DNA of 14,783 nt, from NCBI RefSeq assembly GCF_002811985.1, contig NZ_NPDU01000093.1, forward strand, positions 1-14,783, read 5' to 3'. Origin of the DNA: Leptospira adleri (lineage in GTDB: Bacteria; Spirochaetota; Leptospiria; Leptospirales; Leptospiraceae). The notes under the pieces are model-generated. The model was not told where the DNA came from. It did not search any database and saw nothing but the letters and a program-made list of their open reading frames with translations. Below, piece after piece: positions 1-7,661 of this stretch. Made by a program: the position numbers and the translations under genes. The stretch's first letter is position 1. Each line of letters starts with the position of its first letter.

Positions 1-76
1 GCCCGAAACCGGGACAGAACCTTGCAGCTTGATCTTTCCGACAAAATAAAATAAGGTTTTGGGACGCGCTGTAAAC
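1..76 (+). repeat. Dispersed stem-loop repeat, copy A (5' truncated by window edge)
   Basis: This stretch aligns without gaps to copy B at 2970-3045, with roughly three quarters of bases identical by eye, and also to copy C at 5701-5783. The shared core is GATCTTTCCGA at 31-41, then a GTTTT-GGGAC block and TGTAAA near 70-75. The 5' hairpin is cut by the window: only the inner stem CCCG (2-5) / CGGG (10-13) and the right outer arm remain. It lies about 150 bp upstream of the lipoprotein gene at 226, on the same strand. Confidence 0.75.
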
Positions 77-108
77 TCGTATTCTGTTCGAAGAATGGAA
101 CTGGAAGG

Positions 109-133
109 ATTCTTTTCGTTTCTTATAAGAATC
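109..133. promoter_or_regulatory. Inverted repeat upstream of the FlgT-like gene
   Basis: GATTCTT (109-115) is repeated inverted as AAGAATC (127-133). Nested in the right half is a perfect 12-bp palindrome, TTCTTATAAGAA (120-131). It sits about 95 bp upstream of the start codon at 226 and could be an operator, but no regulator is identified. A TATAAA at 165-170 is a possible -10 box without a convincing -35. The function is inference. Confidence 0.3.
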
Positions 134-225
134 AGCCTTATGAGTTCGATGATTGGAAAGAGCTTATAAAATTTATCCTATCCATCCTTATATCCGCACT
201 CGGACAGAGGAAAGGAATCTGTTTG

Positions 226-1365
226 ATGAAATTTTACAATAACGTAGTCGTCGCTTCTTTTACGTTCGTTCTGAGTGTTTGTACCTCCTTACAAAACTCG
301 GACGCGGGAAACGAAAAGGTCGTCTATGTCAAAAACGTACAGGGGATCAATCTGAACGATCTTGAGTTGAACGCAAAAAGAAAGATCTTAGAAAACGGAC
401 TCGGAGAAAAGATCGAAGGAAGTTTGCAGACGATCGACGGCCAACTCAAAGAGATGATTACAAATTCTTCCACGGAAGGATTTGTCACTGAATTCACGTT
501 CGTCGGCGATATCCGAAAAAAAGGAAATCTTGTCGAAGCGGACGCGAAGGGAAAGGTCAATCCAAAGACCGTCGAAGACGCCTTAAAGGAAAGATACAAA
601 GACATAGGAAAACCGAAATTCTTGCTGATCATAGATGAAAAAATATTAGGAAAATCGAATCTGACTTCGTCCGTCTCGATTTCCGAAAATGCGATCGTTA
701 AAAAATTTACGGAATTCGATTTTCTCGATAAAAATCAGTTCTCTCGAATTTTGACAAAGGAAGTAGGAACGTCTGCAGAAGTTTACGGAAATCAATCTTT
801 CGAAGGAAAGGCGATCGCAGCGGCTTCCGAGATGGAAGCGCAGATTTTACTAATCGGTCAAGCTGAAGTAACGGATGCGGGTGAACTCGAAGGGAGCGGA
901 CTTCACTCCTATCAAGCGGTTCTTCGATTCAAAATTTTCGACGTCAACACCGCGAAAATATTGGCCGCAGAAAATACGAGCGGCGCCTATCCTCATATCA
1001 ACCCGGAAACGGGATCGCAGGAAGCGATTCGGAAAGCGGTCGATAAAGCGTACCCGAAAATCCGGGAGCAGATCGGTGCGAAATGGAAACCGGGAAATTC
1101 TATCCGCGTAAAAATCGAAGGTCTTTCTTACGACGATTACGTGGACAAGGATGTGAAAGGTCTTATCAGAAGTATCAAAGGTGTGAACGGCGTTTCCGAA
1201 ATTACGAGCGGAAATAAAAATCAAACCATCGTCCTGGAGGTCGAAGCCTTATTCGACGGAAGCGTTTTGTATCAAAAGATGAGAGAAAGAAAAACGGATT
1301 TCGGATTCGAGTTTTCTCAAAAGGAAGTAAAGTCCACTTCCGTCTACATTATTAAGAAAAAATAA
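226..1365 (+). CDS. FlgT-like putative lipoprotein
   Basis: A 379-residue exported protein. The start is ATG 226, with an AGGAAAGGA ribosome-binding stretch at 207-216; a TTG codon directly before it (223) is an in-frame alternative. The signal peptide ends L-S-V-C at Cys19, a relaxed spirochaetal lipobox, so lipidation is likely but not certain. The N-terminal third has an Ala-rich helix-strand pattern. A central strand (KFLLIIDEK, about residue 134) is followed by a segment with ILLIGQAEV and FKIFDVNTAKILA, and a final repeat-like domain. This order resembles FlgT/LPP20-type envelope proteins, whose best-known member shapes the flagellar basal-body ring in Vibrio. No flagellar gene is nearby, so a flagellar role is only a hypothesis. 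It is monocistronic and ends at a strong terminator. Confidence 0.7.
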   Translation: MKFYNNVVVASFTFVLSVCTSLQNSDAGNEKVVYVKNVQGINLNDLELNAKRKILENGLGEKIEGSLQTIDGQLKEMITNSSTEGFVTEFTFVGDIRKKGNLVEADAKGKVNPKTVEDALKERYKDIGKPKFLLIIDEKILGKSNLTSSVSISENAIVKKFTEFDFLDKNQFSRILTKEVGTSAEVYGNQSFEGKAIAAASEMEAQILLIGQAEVTDAGELEGSGLHSYQAVLRFKIFDVNTAKILAAENTSGAYPHINPETGSQEAIRKAVDKAYPKIREQIGAKWKPGNSIRVKIEGLSYDDYVDKDVKGLIRSIKGVNGVSEITSGNKNQTIVLEVEALFDGSVLYQKMRERKTDFGFEFSQKEVKSTSVYIIKKK

Positions 1366-1379
1366 TATAATAAAATTAT

Positions 1380-1410
1380 AAATGACCGCCTTTTCAAAGG
1401 GCGGTCATTT
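1380..1410. terminator. Bidirectional terminator between convergent genes
   Basis: A perfect 11-bp stem, AAATGACCGCC (1380-1390) with GGCGGTCATTT (1400-1410), encloses a 9-nt loop. On the + strand TTTAT follows; on the minus strand an A/T-rich tract with T runs follows. It serves both the gene ending at 1365 (+) and the methyltransferase (-). The last stem base is the first base (on the + strand) of the methyltransferase stop codon, 1410-1412. Confidence 0.85.
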
Positions 1411-2783
1411 TATCTGTCCGCGTTCAAAGATTTTAGAAGAGCCACGGATTCCAAGTGAGGAGTCTGCGGATACGGATCCGTGATCAGAATTTTCTGAATT
1501 TGGAAAAGATCTTTTAATTTCCACAAGTCGTCCTTTTGAGAAGTCGGATTGCAGGAAACGTAAAGAAAAGAATCGATCTTAGAATTTTTGAGAGCTTCGA
1601 TCACAAATTCACCCAAACCCGCGCGCGGCGGATCGGCGATGAGAAGATTTTTCTCGACGGAGCTAAAAATTTTTTCCAATCCTTCCGCGGCCTTTTTGGA
1701 AAAAAGGTCTTCTCTGACATACGAAAAATTAATTTCCGGAAAATCGGTTTTCATCTGCTTGCGCGCGATTTCGAGCGAACTCTCTATGGAGTCGATCCCG
1801 GTGATCCTTTGAAAACGATTCGCGAGAATTCTGCTGAAAAAACCGGAGCCGCAAAAAAGATCGATGAGATGTTCCGAAGATTCAGGGATTTCGTTTTGAA
1901 TAAAATCCAAGATCGGCTGAAAGCCGGTCGGATTGGGCTGAAAGAAGGAATCGAACGGAACCCGAAATTCTTTTCCCGCGACGAGTTCCAGATAAGAATC
2001 ACTTCCTCTGAGAACTTTAATTTCTCCCATCGCCGAAATTTCCCCCTTTCTACGGTTGTAACAGAAAAGAAGATGATCCGCTTTCAGAAATTTTTTGCAA
2101 GCCTCGGCAAATTCGGATTCTTCCGGAGTATTTTTGAATTCTTCCGCGAAGGTAAGAATTGACATGAGTTCCTTCGTATTTCTCGCCTTACGAAGAGTTA
2201 TGTATTTTAAAAATCCAAGGTCCTCTCTTCGATCGTAGGGAAGCTGCGGAAATTCTCGGATAAGACTTCTAAACCTTGCGAGCTCTTCGTTTGACTCGTC
2301 GCTTTGAATCAAACAAGATTCCAGATCTACTACGTATCGAAAAGAACCGGATTCCCTTTGTCCGACTATCGGTCCCGGAAAAACGGAGAAGTCCATTCGA
2401 TTTCTATAATGATATGTTTTCTCCGCCGGAACCAAGATCGGAGCGACTCCGAAATCTTTCAGATAACTTTGAAAAAGAGAAGAGGTCTTTAGCGAAAATT
2501 GTTCCAAATAGGGAATGTGTTGGGCCGAACAACCGCCGCAACGAGTGAACGCCGGACAAGGAGGAGTTGTCGACCTGGGAACCTGGGAAATTAATTCGAG
2601 TTTTGCGGAAGGCTTTCTTCTTTTTTTCTTAAAGAGAGTAACGTTGTAGAGATCTCCCGGCAAAGAATAGGGGACTTCGATTAGATTTTTTTCGGAAAAG
2701 AGAACGCCTCGAAGATTGGAACGAATCGATTGAACGGCGCAGGTTTGCGGTTCGATTTCATTCTTCTTTTGATTGATTGACAT
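1410..2783 (-). CDS. rlmD: 23S rRNA uracil-C5 methyltransferase, RlmD type
   Basis: A 457-residue SAM-dependent RNA methyltransferase of the TrmA/RlmC/RlmD family, predicted to methylate C5 of a 23S rRNA uridine. It starts at ATG 2783, preceded by GGAAG; an upstream in-frame TTG at 2795 is less likely. A TRAM-like segment (about 15-70, with LPGD) comes first. Fe-S cysteines follow at 76, 82 and 85 ([10 protein letters not shown]), with a fourth at 157. Then come the SAM loop DLFCGSGFF, the IADPPRAGL motif, the nucleophile Cys411 in SCNP and the probable general base Glu445 in HLES. All key residues are present and the length is slightly above E. coli RlmD. The Fe-S cysteines argue against TrmA. 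RlmC or a dual-specific RlmCD enzyme cannot be excluded, so the symbol is a family-level guess. Confidence 0.92.
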   Translation of the reverse strand: MSINQKKNEIEPQTCAVQSIRSNLRGVLFSEKNLIEVPYSLPGDLYNVTLFKKKRRKPSAKLELISQVPRSTTPPCPAFTRCGGCSAQHIPYLEQFSLKTSSLFQSYLKDFGVAPILVPAEKTYHYRNRMDFSVFPGPIVGQRESGSFRYVVDLESCLIQSDESNEELARFRSLIREFPQLPYDRREDLGFLKYITLRKARNTKELMSILTFAEEFKNTPEESEFAEACKKFLKADHLLFCYNRRKGEISAMGEIKVLRGSDSYLELVAGKEFRVPFDSFFQPNPTGFQPILDFIQNEIPESSEHLIDLFCGSGFFSRILANRFQRITGIDSIESSLEIARKQMKTDFPEINFSYVREDLFSKKAAEGLEKIFSSVEKNLLIADPPRAGLGEFVIEALKNSKIDSFLYVSCNPTSQKDDLWKLKDLFQIQKILITDPYPQTPHLESVALLKSLNADR

Positions 2784-2826
2784 TTTTTCTTCCAAAAAAT
2801 ACGAGAGGGAAACTCTGTAAACAGTT

Positions 2827-2856
2827 GTTTTACTCGAGAGAAAAGAATCGCTTCAA
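2827..2856 (-). promoter_or_regulatory. Candidate promoter for the methyltransferase gene
   Basis: On the minus strand TTGAAG (2856-2851) and TAAAAC (2832-2827) are separated by 18 bp, each matching four of six consensus bases. This would give a leader of about 35 nt before the ATG at 2783. The call rests on consensus matching only. Confidence 0.3.
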
Positions 2857-2961
2857 GAATCGTTCTTTCACTCCGGCAAGATTCCGATCCGAGAATTTTT
2901 GGAATCGTGCAAAAAATTTTAGTGAAATCCGATCGGCAAAAAGACGGATCACAATCTTATC

Positions 2962-3045
2962 AGAACCTGTCCCAAAACGGGGATCGGTTCTTGCGGCTCG
3001 ATCTTTCCGAGAAAGTGAAATCATGTTTTAGGACACATTGCAAAT
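2962..3045 (+). repeat. Dispersed stem-loop repeat, copy B (complete)
   Basis: It opens with a hairpin: AGAACC (2962-2967) pairs with GGTTCT (2986-2991), then a 2x2 internal loop, then TCCC (2970-2973) paired with GGGA (2980-2983), and a 6-nt loop. The conserved tail holds GATCTTTCCGA (3000-3010), GTTTTAGGACA and TTGCAAAT. It aligns with copies A and C. It lies in the divergent spacer between the methyltransferase gene and the gene at 3237, about 190 bp upstream of the latter and on the same strand. Confidence 0.8.
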
Positions 3046-3236
3046 ATTCGTTGACTAGGAAGTAAATTATAGCAAGTTCATCATGACGTTCCTGTTGAGC
3101 TTATCCCTTACGGTTTTTGCGGAAGGTCCGCAGGAATTTTTTGTTTTGTTTGGGCACGCCGGAGAAAGAGCGAAAGGTCGTCTCATTCTTTGTGTTATTT
3201 TAAATATCCATGATATCGAATCGAAGAAGATAACCC

Positions 3237-3887
3237 TTGAAATCAGTTTTTCGATCGTTCCTTTTTTTGTTTCTTTATTCTCTTTTTATTTCGCCGGTTT
3301 TTTCCGGTCCTCTGTTGGACAAATACTTTCCCCGGTCTCTTGACCGAAAAGAGCAGGAACAGATCGACGAGGTCTATGAATACGTCCGCAAACTCCAACC
3401 TTCTGCGCCGGTTCTCTCCTCAAAGATTTACAAAAAGAAAACTCAGTTTCAGGAATTTTTCGGGTTCCCGTTTTCGGGTCCTTCGCTTCTGCTTTGGCTG
3501 CAGCAACGTATCCATAAGTTTAGAATCGGAAGTTCCGGTCGGTACGTAGCCAACTTCGAGAACGGAACGATCTATTTGGATTCTTCTTTTTTTAAACTTT
3601 CCAATCTCGAGAAAACCGTCGTATTGATCCATGAGGCAAGACACGGGGACGGCGAGGATCTTCAACATATCGATTGTCCTTCGGATTTTCCATTTTTAAG
3701 TACGAGGGCCCCGGAAACAGAATTGGAAGGGATGCGCGCCTGCGACGATCGAAAGGACGGAGCTTACGGATTTGGAGCGGCATTTCTTTTCGAAATTTTA
3801 TCTTTCGGATTGTATCCCGCCGGCCGTTCCTCTGAAATCATCGGAATGTACAATTCGGAAATATTAAGAATTATGAATGTAAGGTAG
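3237..3887 (+). CDS. Secreted HExxH metalloprotease-like protein
   Basis: A 216-residue protein of unknown specific function with a TTG start and a Sec-type signal peptide (hydrophobic 8-22, cleavage likely near Ser23-Gly24). There is no lipobox. The clear motif is HEARH at 132-136, the HExxH zinc-binding signature, preceded by a strand-like TIYLDS at 111-116. A candidate third ligand, Glu164, is followed by R-A-C-D-D (167-171). A hydrophobic helix follows at about 175-195. This suggests a small zincin-type peptidase acting in the periplasm or outside the cell; activity is inference. Eight bases separate it from the next gene, so the two are probably co-transcribed. No good ribosome-binding site precedes the TTG, and no ATG lies nearby. 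It shares its extended motif with the lipoprotein at 12771. Confidence 0.75.
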   Translation: MKSVFRSFLFLFLYSLFISPVFSGPLLDKYFPRSLDRKEQEQIDEVYEYVRKLQPSAPVLSSKIYKKKTQFQEFFGFPFSGPSLLLWLQQRIHKFRIGSSGRYVANFENGTIYLDSSFFKLSNLEKTVVLIHEARHGDGEDLQHIDCPSDFPFLSTRAPETELEGMRACDDRKDGAYGFGAAFLFEILSFGLYPAGRSSEIIGMYNSEILRIMNVR

Positions 3888-3895
3888 GTTGTTAT

Positions 3896-4384
3896 ATGCT
3901 GTATTTTTTTAAGAAAGCTCCGTTTTTCATTCCGTTTTTGTTTTCCATGTGTTTTGTTTTTTGCGGGCCCAAAAAACATTTCGTTCGATTGGAAAAAGCT
4001 GGCAAAGAAAAAGGTAGAATCTACGTAATTCGTCCCGTTGAGACCGCGCTTGCGATGTGGTCTTACGATTTTATTCTTCAAAAATATAAGGGCCATTTTA
4101 AGAACAACCCCGAACTTGAAACAATCGCTTCTTTTGAATTGGAGAACGGAGAATTTTTTACCGAGGAGCTTGAGGAAGGATTTTATAAACTGAGTCTTTC
4201 TTCCAAACCGGGCGTTGAGAAAATTTTTAAGATGGATAAGGAAAGAAGAAATTTCTTTCGATTTGTGATCTTCAACGAGAAGGAAATTTCGATGGCCGAT
4301 TTTTTTATCAAAGAAATTTCGGAAACGGATGCGCTAGGCGATTTACTGGAGAACGATCATCTAAACGAGGTGGAAAAAAAGTAA
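3896..4384 (+). CDS. Small envelope protein, DUF2846-like, possible lipoprotein
   Basis: A 162-residue exported protein. ATG 3896 has AAGGTAGG just upstream, overlapping the stop region of the preceding gene, so the two form an operon. A hydrophobic signal (9-22) ends at Cys19 or Cys23; neither fits a classical lipobox well, so lipidation is uncertain. The mature part has GRIYVIRP, then a strand-rich stretch with GEFFTEELEEGFYKLSL and a following FRFVIF strand. This order recalls DUF2846 proteins: a compact beta domain with an opening Y-x-x-R-P strand and a later 'Y/F-F, E, G-x-Y/H' block. The family call is tentative and no function is known. Transcription should stop at the terminator at 4447. 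Confidence 0.65.
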   Translation: MLYFFKKAPFFIPFLFSMCFVFCGPKKHFVRLEKAGKEKGRIYVIRPVETALAMWSYDFILQKYKGHFKNNPELETIASFELENGEFFTEELEEGFYKLSLSSKPGVEKIFKMDKERRNFFRFVIFNEKEISMADFFIKEISETDALGDLLENDHLNEVEKK

Positions 4385-4446
4385 TCTTCTTTGGAGGCTT
4401 TCGCGGAGGATGGTTTTATTTTGGAAATAATGAATATTCAAAACCG

Positions 4447-4484
4447 AAAACGAAGGAATCGGGTAAACCCGAGACCTTCGTTTT
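4447..4484. terminator. Bidirectional terminator with interrupted stem
   Basis: AAAACGAAGG (4447-4456) pairs with CCTTCGTTTT (4475-4484). A 2x2 internal loop then leads to a 5-bp TCGGG/CCCGA stem capped by TAAA. Each strand ends in a run of four T. It lies between the + gene ending at 4384 and the DUF3015 gene ending at 4495 (-). Confidence 0.85.
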
Positions 4485-4494
4485 AAAGCGGAAA

Positions 4495-4983
4495 TTAGAT
4501 TTTACAGCTGTTTTTTAGAGCAGCGTCTTTTCCAACTTCAGCTTCCAGATTTGAAAGCATGATGCTTGGATTTTTGATCGCAGCAGCGGTAAAAATTTTG
4601 GAGAAGTTTTCTTTAGCTACTTCTTTGAATCTTTGAGAATCGCCGGAGCATCCGAAAAGAGTCGCTAAGCTGGAAAGTTTTTCGCCTTTTCCCATAGCAA
4701 TTTCTTGTTCTAAACTTTCGTAGTTCATGTGAACAAAAACTTCTTTCGCTTTGTCGTTATTCACGATTCCGTCGGAAGTACAGTTGGAAGTTCCGGAAGT
4801 GATTCCGAATGATTGGTTTCCGTAGATTCCGTTCGTAGTAGCGGCAAAAATTTGAACCATGCCGTTGTCTTTAAAAATCAAAGAACCCAGTCCGCAACCG
4901 CCCATACCGTATGCAGCTTTTGCGGAAAGGTTAGCCGAAATTGCGAAGAAGACTGTGAGTGCGATAAGTAATAATTTCTTCAT
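4495..4983 (-). CDS. DUF3015 family secreted protein (paralogue 2)
   Basis: A 162-residue protein with a cleavable signal peptide (MKK start, hydrophobic core, Ala-x-Ala near 21-23). The mature N-terminus YGMGGCGLGS, the run TTNG-GNQSFGITSGTSNC and the YESLEQE helix are shared almost residue for residue with the gene just upstream. The SGTSNC block and Gly-Cys-Gly start are typical of DUF3015, a family of small periplasmic or surface proteins of unknown function found in proteobacteria and spirochaetes. The conserved cysteines may form disulfides. GGGAG precedes ATG 4983. Only 18 bp separate it from paralogue 1, so it is probably transcribed from the same promoter. Confidence 0.85.
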   Translation of the reverse strand: MKKLLLIALTVFFAISANLSAKAAYGMGGCGLGSLIFKDNGMVQIFAATTNGIYGNQSFGITSGTSNCTSDGIVNNDKAKEVFVHMNYESLEQEIAMGKGEKLSSLATLFGCSGDSQRFKEVAKENFSKIFTAAAIKNPSIMLSNLEAEVGKDAALKNSCKI

Positions 4984-5001
4984 ATTTTTTAGATCTCCCG
5001 A

Positions 5002-5502
5002 TTATAGAGTACAGTTTTTAGAAAGGGATGCATCCCCTTTGATTTCTGATTTAACGGCAGAAAGTAAAAGAGAAGGAGTGGTGTCTTGTTTAATTAAGGA
5101 AGAAAACTTGTCTTTTGTCAGTTTGCCAAAACGAGAAACAGAACCAGCATCACATCCAAGAAGTTTTGCGAAAGAGTCTAATTTTTCCCCTTTTCCCAAA
5201 GCCATTTCCTGCTCAAGACTTTCGTAATTTACGGAAATAAACATTTCTTGTGCTTTCTCAACTTTCACGATTCCGTCTGCAGTACAGTTGGAAGTTCCGG
5301 AAGTGATTCCGAAAGTTTGGTTTCCAGAAGTTCCGTTCGTTGTAGAAGCGAAAACTTGAGTAAAGCCGTTACCACTGATCACACTAGATCCTAAACCACA
5401 ACCAGCCATTCCGTAACCTTTTGCTTCTACGTTAGCTGACACTAAACTGATTCCAGCCAAAACCGCTAGGCTAAGAACAGTCGAAACTACTGTTTTCATC
5501 AT
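5002..5502 (-). CDS. DUF3015 family secreted protein (paralogue 1)
   Basis: A 166-residue protein with a signal peptide ending near Ala-Lys-Gly. AGGAGA lies 6 nt before ATG 5502; a second ATG follows at once (5499). The body carries YGMAGCGLGS, FASTTNG, FGITSGTSNC and NYESLEQEMALGKGEKL, so it is a clear paralogue of the downstream gene. At DNA level an identical 33-bp block occurs in both genes (4777-4809 and 5281-5313), showing recent duplication or strong constraint. It is the first gene of the pair. Its molecular function is unknown. Confidence 0.87.
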   Translation of the reverse strand: MMKTVVSTVLSLAVLAGISLVSANVEAKGYGMAGCGLGSSVISGNGFTQVFASTTNGTSGNQTFGITSGTSNCTADGIVKVEKAQEMFISVNYESLEQEMALGKGEKLDSFAKLLGCDAGSVSRFGKLTKDKFSSLIKQDTTPSLLLSAVKSEIKGDASLSKNCTL

Positions 5503-5530
5503 AATTTATCTCCTATAGAAAAATCAGGTA

Positions 5531-5549
5531 GAAAATCCCTGGAAAATCC
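5531..5549. promoter_or_regulatory. Helically phased direct repeat upstream of DUF3015 genes
   Basis: GAAAATCC occurs at 5531-5538 and again at 5542-5549, an 11-bp period of about one DNA turn. It starts 29 bp upstream of the start codon at 5502. A TTGACT on the minus strand lies just upstream of it. It may be an activator or repressor site; no regulator is identified. Confidence 0.25.
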
Positions 5550-5700
5550 TTTCAGTCAACAACTTTCATATAAAAAAAATTCTTTTTTCAATTTATCTTG
5601 AGAAAACTTTTTTTATTTCTTCGAATATCTAATTGCGAATTTTATAGCGCCAGTTTCCTGGTTGTCCGATCGTCGATTTTTTCGCATAACGGTGAATATA

Positions 5701-5783
5701 AGAACCTGTTCCAAATCCGGAAAAGGTTCTGACGACCTGACTTTTCTAACAAAGTAAAAGAATGTTAGGGACACGTTGCAAAT
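5701..5783 (+). repeat. Dispersed stem-loop repeat, copy C (complete)
   Basis: It opens with AGAACC (5701-5706) paired with GGTTCT (5725-5730), then a 2x2 internal loop, TTCC (5709-5712) paired with GGAA (5719-5722), and a 6-nt loop. This is the same architecture as copy B, although the inner stem bases differ. The tail AAAGTAAAAG, GGGACACG and TTGCAAAT matches copy B with a few small gaps. It lies about 115 bp upstream of the ABC operon start, on the same strand. Confidence 0.8.
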
Positions 5784-5823
5784 TCGATTCGATTAAAAGA
5801 ATTGATATTCCTGCTCGGCACGT

Positions 5824-5853
5824 TTGCAGACAGTAGTTTGAGAGTTTTTTAAT
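5824..5853 (+). promoter_or_regulatory. Candidate promoter for the ABC operon
   Basis: TTGCAG (5824-5829) and TTTAAT (5848-5853, five of six consensus bases) are 18 bp apart. The implied leader before the start at 5900 is about 40 nt, so repeat copy C would lie upstream of the transcript. The call rests on consensus matching only. Confidence 0.3.
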
Positions 5854-5899
5854 CCAATTCTCTTTTTTACGAAGTCTGAATATAGAATAGGAAAATTCT

Positions 5900-6877
5900 T
5901 TGATCACAGTTAGAAATCTTCAGAAATCCTTCCAAGTCTCCAAAAGAAAACCCGGACTTTTCGGAGCTATCGGTTCGCTCTTTTATACGAAAAAAGAAAT
6001 CATTCGCGCGGTGGAAAACGTATCCTTTGAAATTCAACCCGGAGAATTTGTGGGATACATCGGTCCGAACGGAGCCGGTAAGTCCACAACCATTAAATTA
6101 TTGACCGGGGTCTTGACTCCGGACGAAGGGGAGATTCGAATTTTCGGAATGGATCCCTCCAGAGACAGAAGGGAGAATTCCAAACAGATCGGGGTCGTTT
6201 TCGGACAGAAGACTCAGCTCTGGTGGGACCTTCCGGTCGGGGAGTCCTTTGATCTTCTTCGATCCATCTACAAGATCGAGACAACAGATTATAAAAAACG
6301 AATGGAGATGTTCAACGATCTTTTAGGTCTTCGGGAATTCTTTCATCAACAGGTCAGAAAGCTGAGCTTGGGACAACGGATGAAGGCAGAGATTGCGGCA
6401 AGCCTTTTGCATTTTCCGCGCGTCTTGTTTCTGGACGAACCCACGATCGGACTCGACGTCCTCGTAAAAGAAAAGGTAAGGGAATTTATCCGAACGATCA
6501 ATCGGGAAGAAAAGGTTACCGTTCTTTTGACCACGCACGACGTTCAGGACATCGAGTATCTCGCCAAAAGAATCATTCTCATTGATCACGGGAAGATCCG
6601 TTTTGACGGAGATCTAAATTCTTTCCGAGGTTTGGGCGGAACGGATAACGTGGTCGAACTTCAGTATCGGGGAGGAAAAATTCTTGAGCTTCCTTCCGAA
6701 TTCACTCTGATTCAAAACGGAAATCCGAATCACGCGAGCGTCTCTGTGAAAGAGGGGGAATCTTTGAACCGGCTTCTTTCTTTTTTGAGTTCTTCGGGAT
6801 TGGAAATTACCGAGATCAATTTTAAAAAACCCGATCTCGCCGCGGTCATCAAACAGATCTACGGTGAAAAATCTTGA
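5900..6877 (+). CDS. ABC-2 exporter ATP-binding protein (COG4586 type)
   Basis: A 325-residue ATPase expected on the cytoplasmic face, driving export through the two permeases encoded next. It has Walker A GPNGAGKST (55-63), Q-loop Gln103, signature LSLGQ (155-159), Walker B RVLFLDEP (174-181) and H-loop His213. A 24-residue insertion rich in basic residues (about 14-37) precedes the Walker A region, and a roughly 90-residue C-terminal extension follows the core. Both are usual in the COG4586 group, which pairs with DUF990-type permeases. It starts at TTG 5900 with AGGA about 8 nt upstream. Its TGA overlaps the next TTG start in the four bases TTGA, which implies translational coupling. The substrate is not evident from sequence; relatives are mostly uncharacterised multidrug-type exporters. 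Confidence 0.92.
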   Translation: MITVRNLQKSFQVSKRKPGLFGAIGSLFYTKKEIIRAVENVSFEIQPGEFVGYIGPNGAGKSTTIKLLTGVLTPDEGEIRIFGMDPSRDRRENSKQIGVVFGQKTQLWWDLPVGESFDLLRSIYKIETTDYKKRMEMFNDLLGLREFFHQQVRKLSLGQRMKAEIAASLLHFPRVLFLDEPTIGLDVLVKEKVREFIRTINREEKVTVLLTTHDVQDIEYLAKRIILIDHGKIRFDGDLNSFRGLGGTDNVVELQYRGGKILELPSEFTLIQNGNPNHASVSVKEGESLNRLLSFLSSSGLEITEINFKKPDLAAVIKQIYGEKS

Positions 6878-7659
6878 AACTTTATCTAAAAGTAATTTCC
6901 AAAGCCTTTCAAAGATCCTCCACGTATCGACTCGAATACTTTACCGGAGTTCTCAACGCAGTCTTGTATCTCGCGATTCTTACTTCGGTTTGGCAGTCGG
7001 TCGCAGGCGACGAATCGGAGATAGGTCGAACGAAAGAATCCCTAATTCTTTACGCGGTCATTTCCACTTTGATCAAGGTTTCCTTCGGAAGACAGGACGG
7101 GTTGGTTTCCTCTAAAATTAAGAATGGAACGATCGTCTTTGATCTTTTAAAACCGATCCGTTTTCCGTTGATCGTTTTTGCGGATACGATCGGAGTCAGC
7201 GTCTATCATCTTCTTTCAAGGTCGCTTCCTCTTCTGATTCTTTCCTTTGCAGTTTTGGATATCGGTTTCGCTCCGCGGATTCAGACCATTCTTTCTTTTT
7301 TATGCGTCTATGTTCTCGCGTTTATTATTTTCTTTTTGATAGGATTTATGATTTCATCCTTATCTTTTTACTTTACGGAAATTTTTTCCTTCTTTTTGCT
7401 TTATTTCGCTTTGATCACTTTGTTTTCGGGAGCGGTCATTCCTCTGGATCTGTTTCCCGATTTTTTAAAAAACGTCTCCTCTTGGCTTCCGTTCGCTTAT
7501 CTATATTATTATCCGACTCAAGTTTTGACCTCGCAGCCCATCGGAATGGAATTTGCAGAATTGATTGCCCGTTATTTTTTGATGATCGGAATTCTTACCG
7601 CCGGCGCGTCCACGATTTATCTTTCCGGTTTGAAACGTCTCGAATTGGCGGGAGGATAA
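6874..7659 (+). CDS. ABC-2 type permease, first subunit (COG4587-like)
   Basis: A 261-residue membrane protein with about six hydrophobic segments (near 23-44, 57-75, 112-132, 136-160, 163-186 and 233-254). The conserved stretch SGAVIPLDLFP (about 187-198), followed by an LPFAYLYYYP segment, is typical of DUF990/ABC-2 permeases. It presumably forms half of the transmembrane channel together with the next gene product. The TTG start overlaps the ATPase stop by four bases. Its own stop is followed after two bases by the next TTG start, so the three genes form a tight operon. Confidence 0.88.
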   Translation: MKLYLKVISKAFQRSSTYRLEYFTGVLNAVLYLAILTSVWQSVAGDESEIGRTKESLILYAVISTLIKVSFGRQDGLVSSKIKNGTIVFDLLKPIRFPLIVFADTIGVSVYHLLSRSLPLLILSFAVLDIGFAPRIQTILSFLCVYVLAFIIFFLIGFMISSLSFYFTEIFSFFLLYFALITLFSGAVIPLDLFPDFLKNVSSWLPFAYLYYYPTQVLTSQPIGMEFAELIARYFLMIGILTAGASTIYLSGLKRLELAGG

Positions 7660-7661
7660 CT

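Noticed and set aside
1536..2162. Long antisense open frame inside the methyltransferase gene
   Set aside because: The minus-strand frame has all the catalytic motifs of a known family; the antisense product is Arg/Lys/Phe-rich shadow sequence.
3083..3343. Open frame on + whose N-terminus looks like a signal peptide
   Set aside because: It overlaps the better-supported gene at 3237 by over 100 bp in another frame, has no good ribosome-binding site, and its later part is the signal-peptide coding region read out of frame.
7302..7661. Upstream extension of the second permease frame
   Set aside because: It lies wholly within the first permease gene; GGAGG plus TTG at 7662 and family-like length fix the start.
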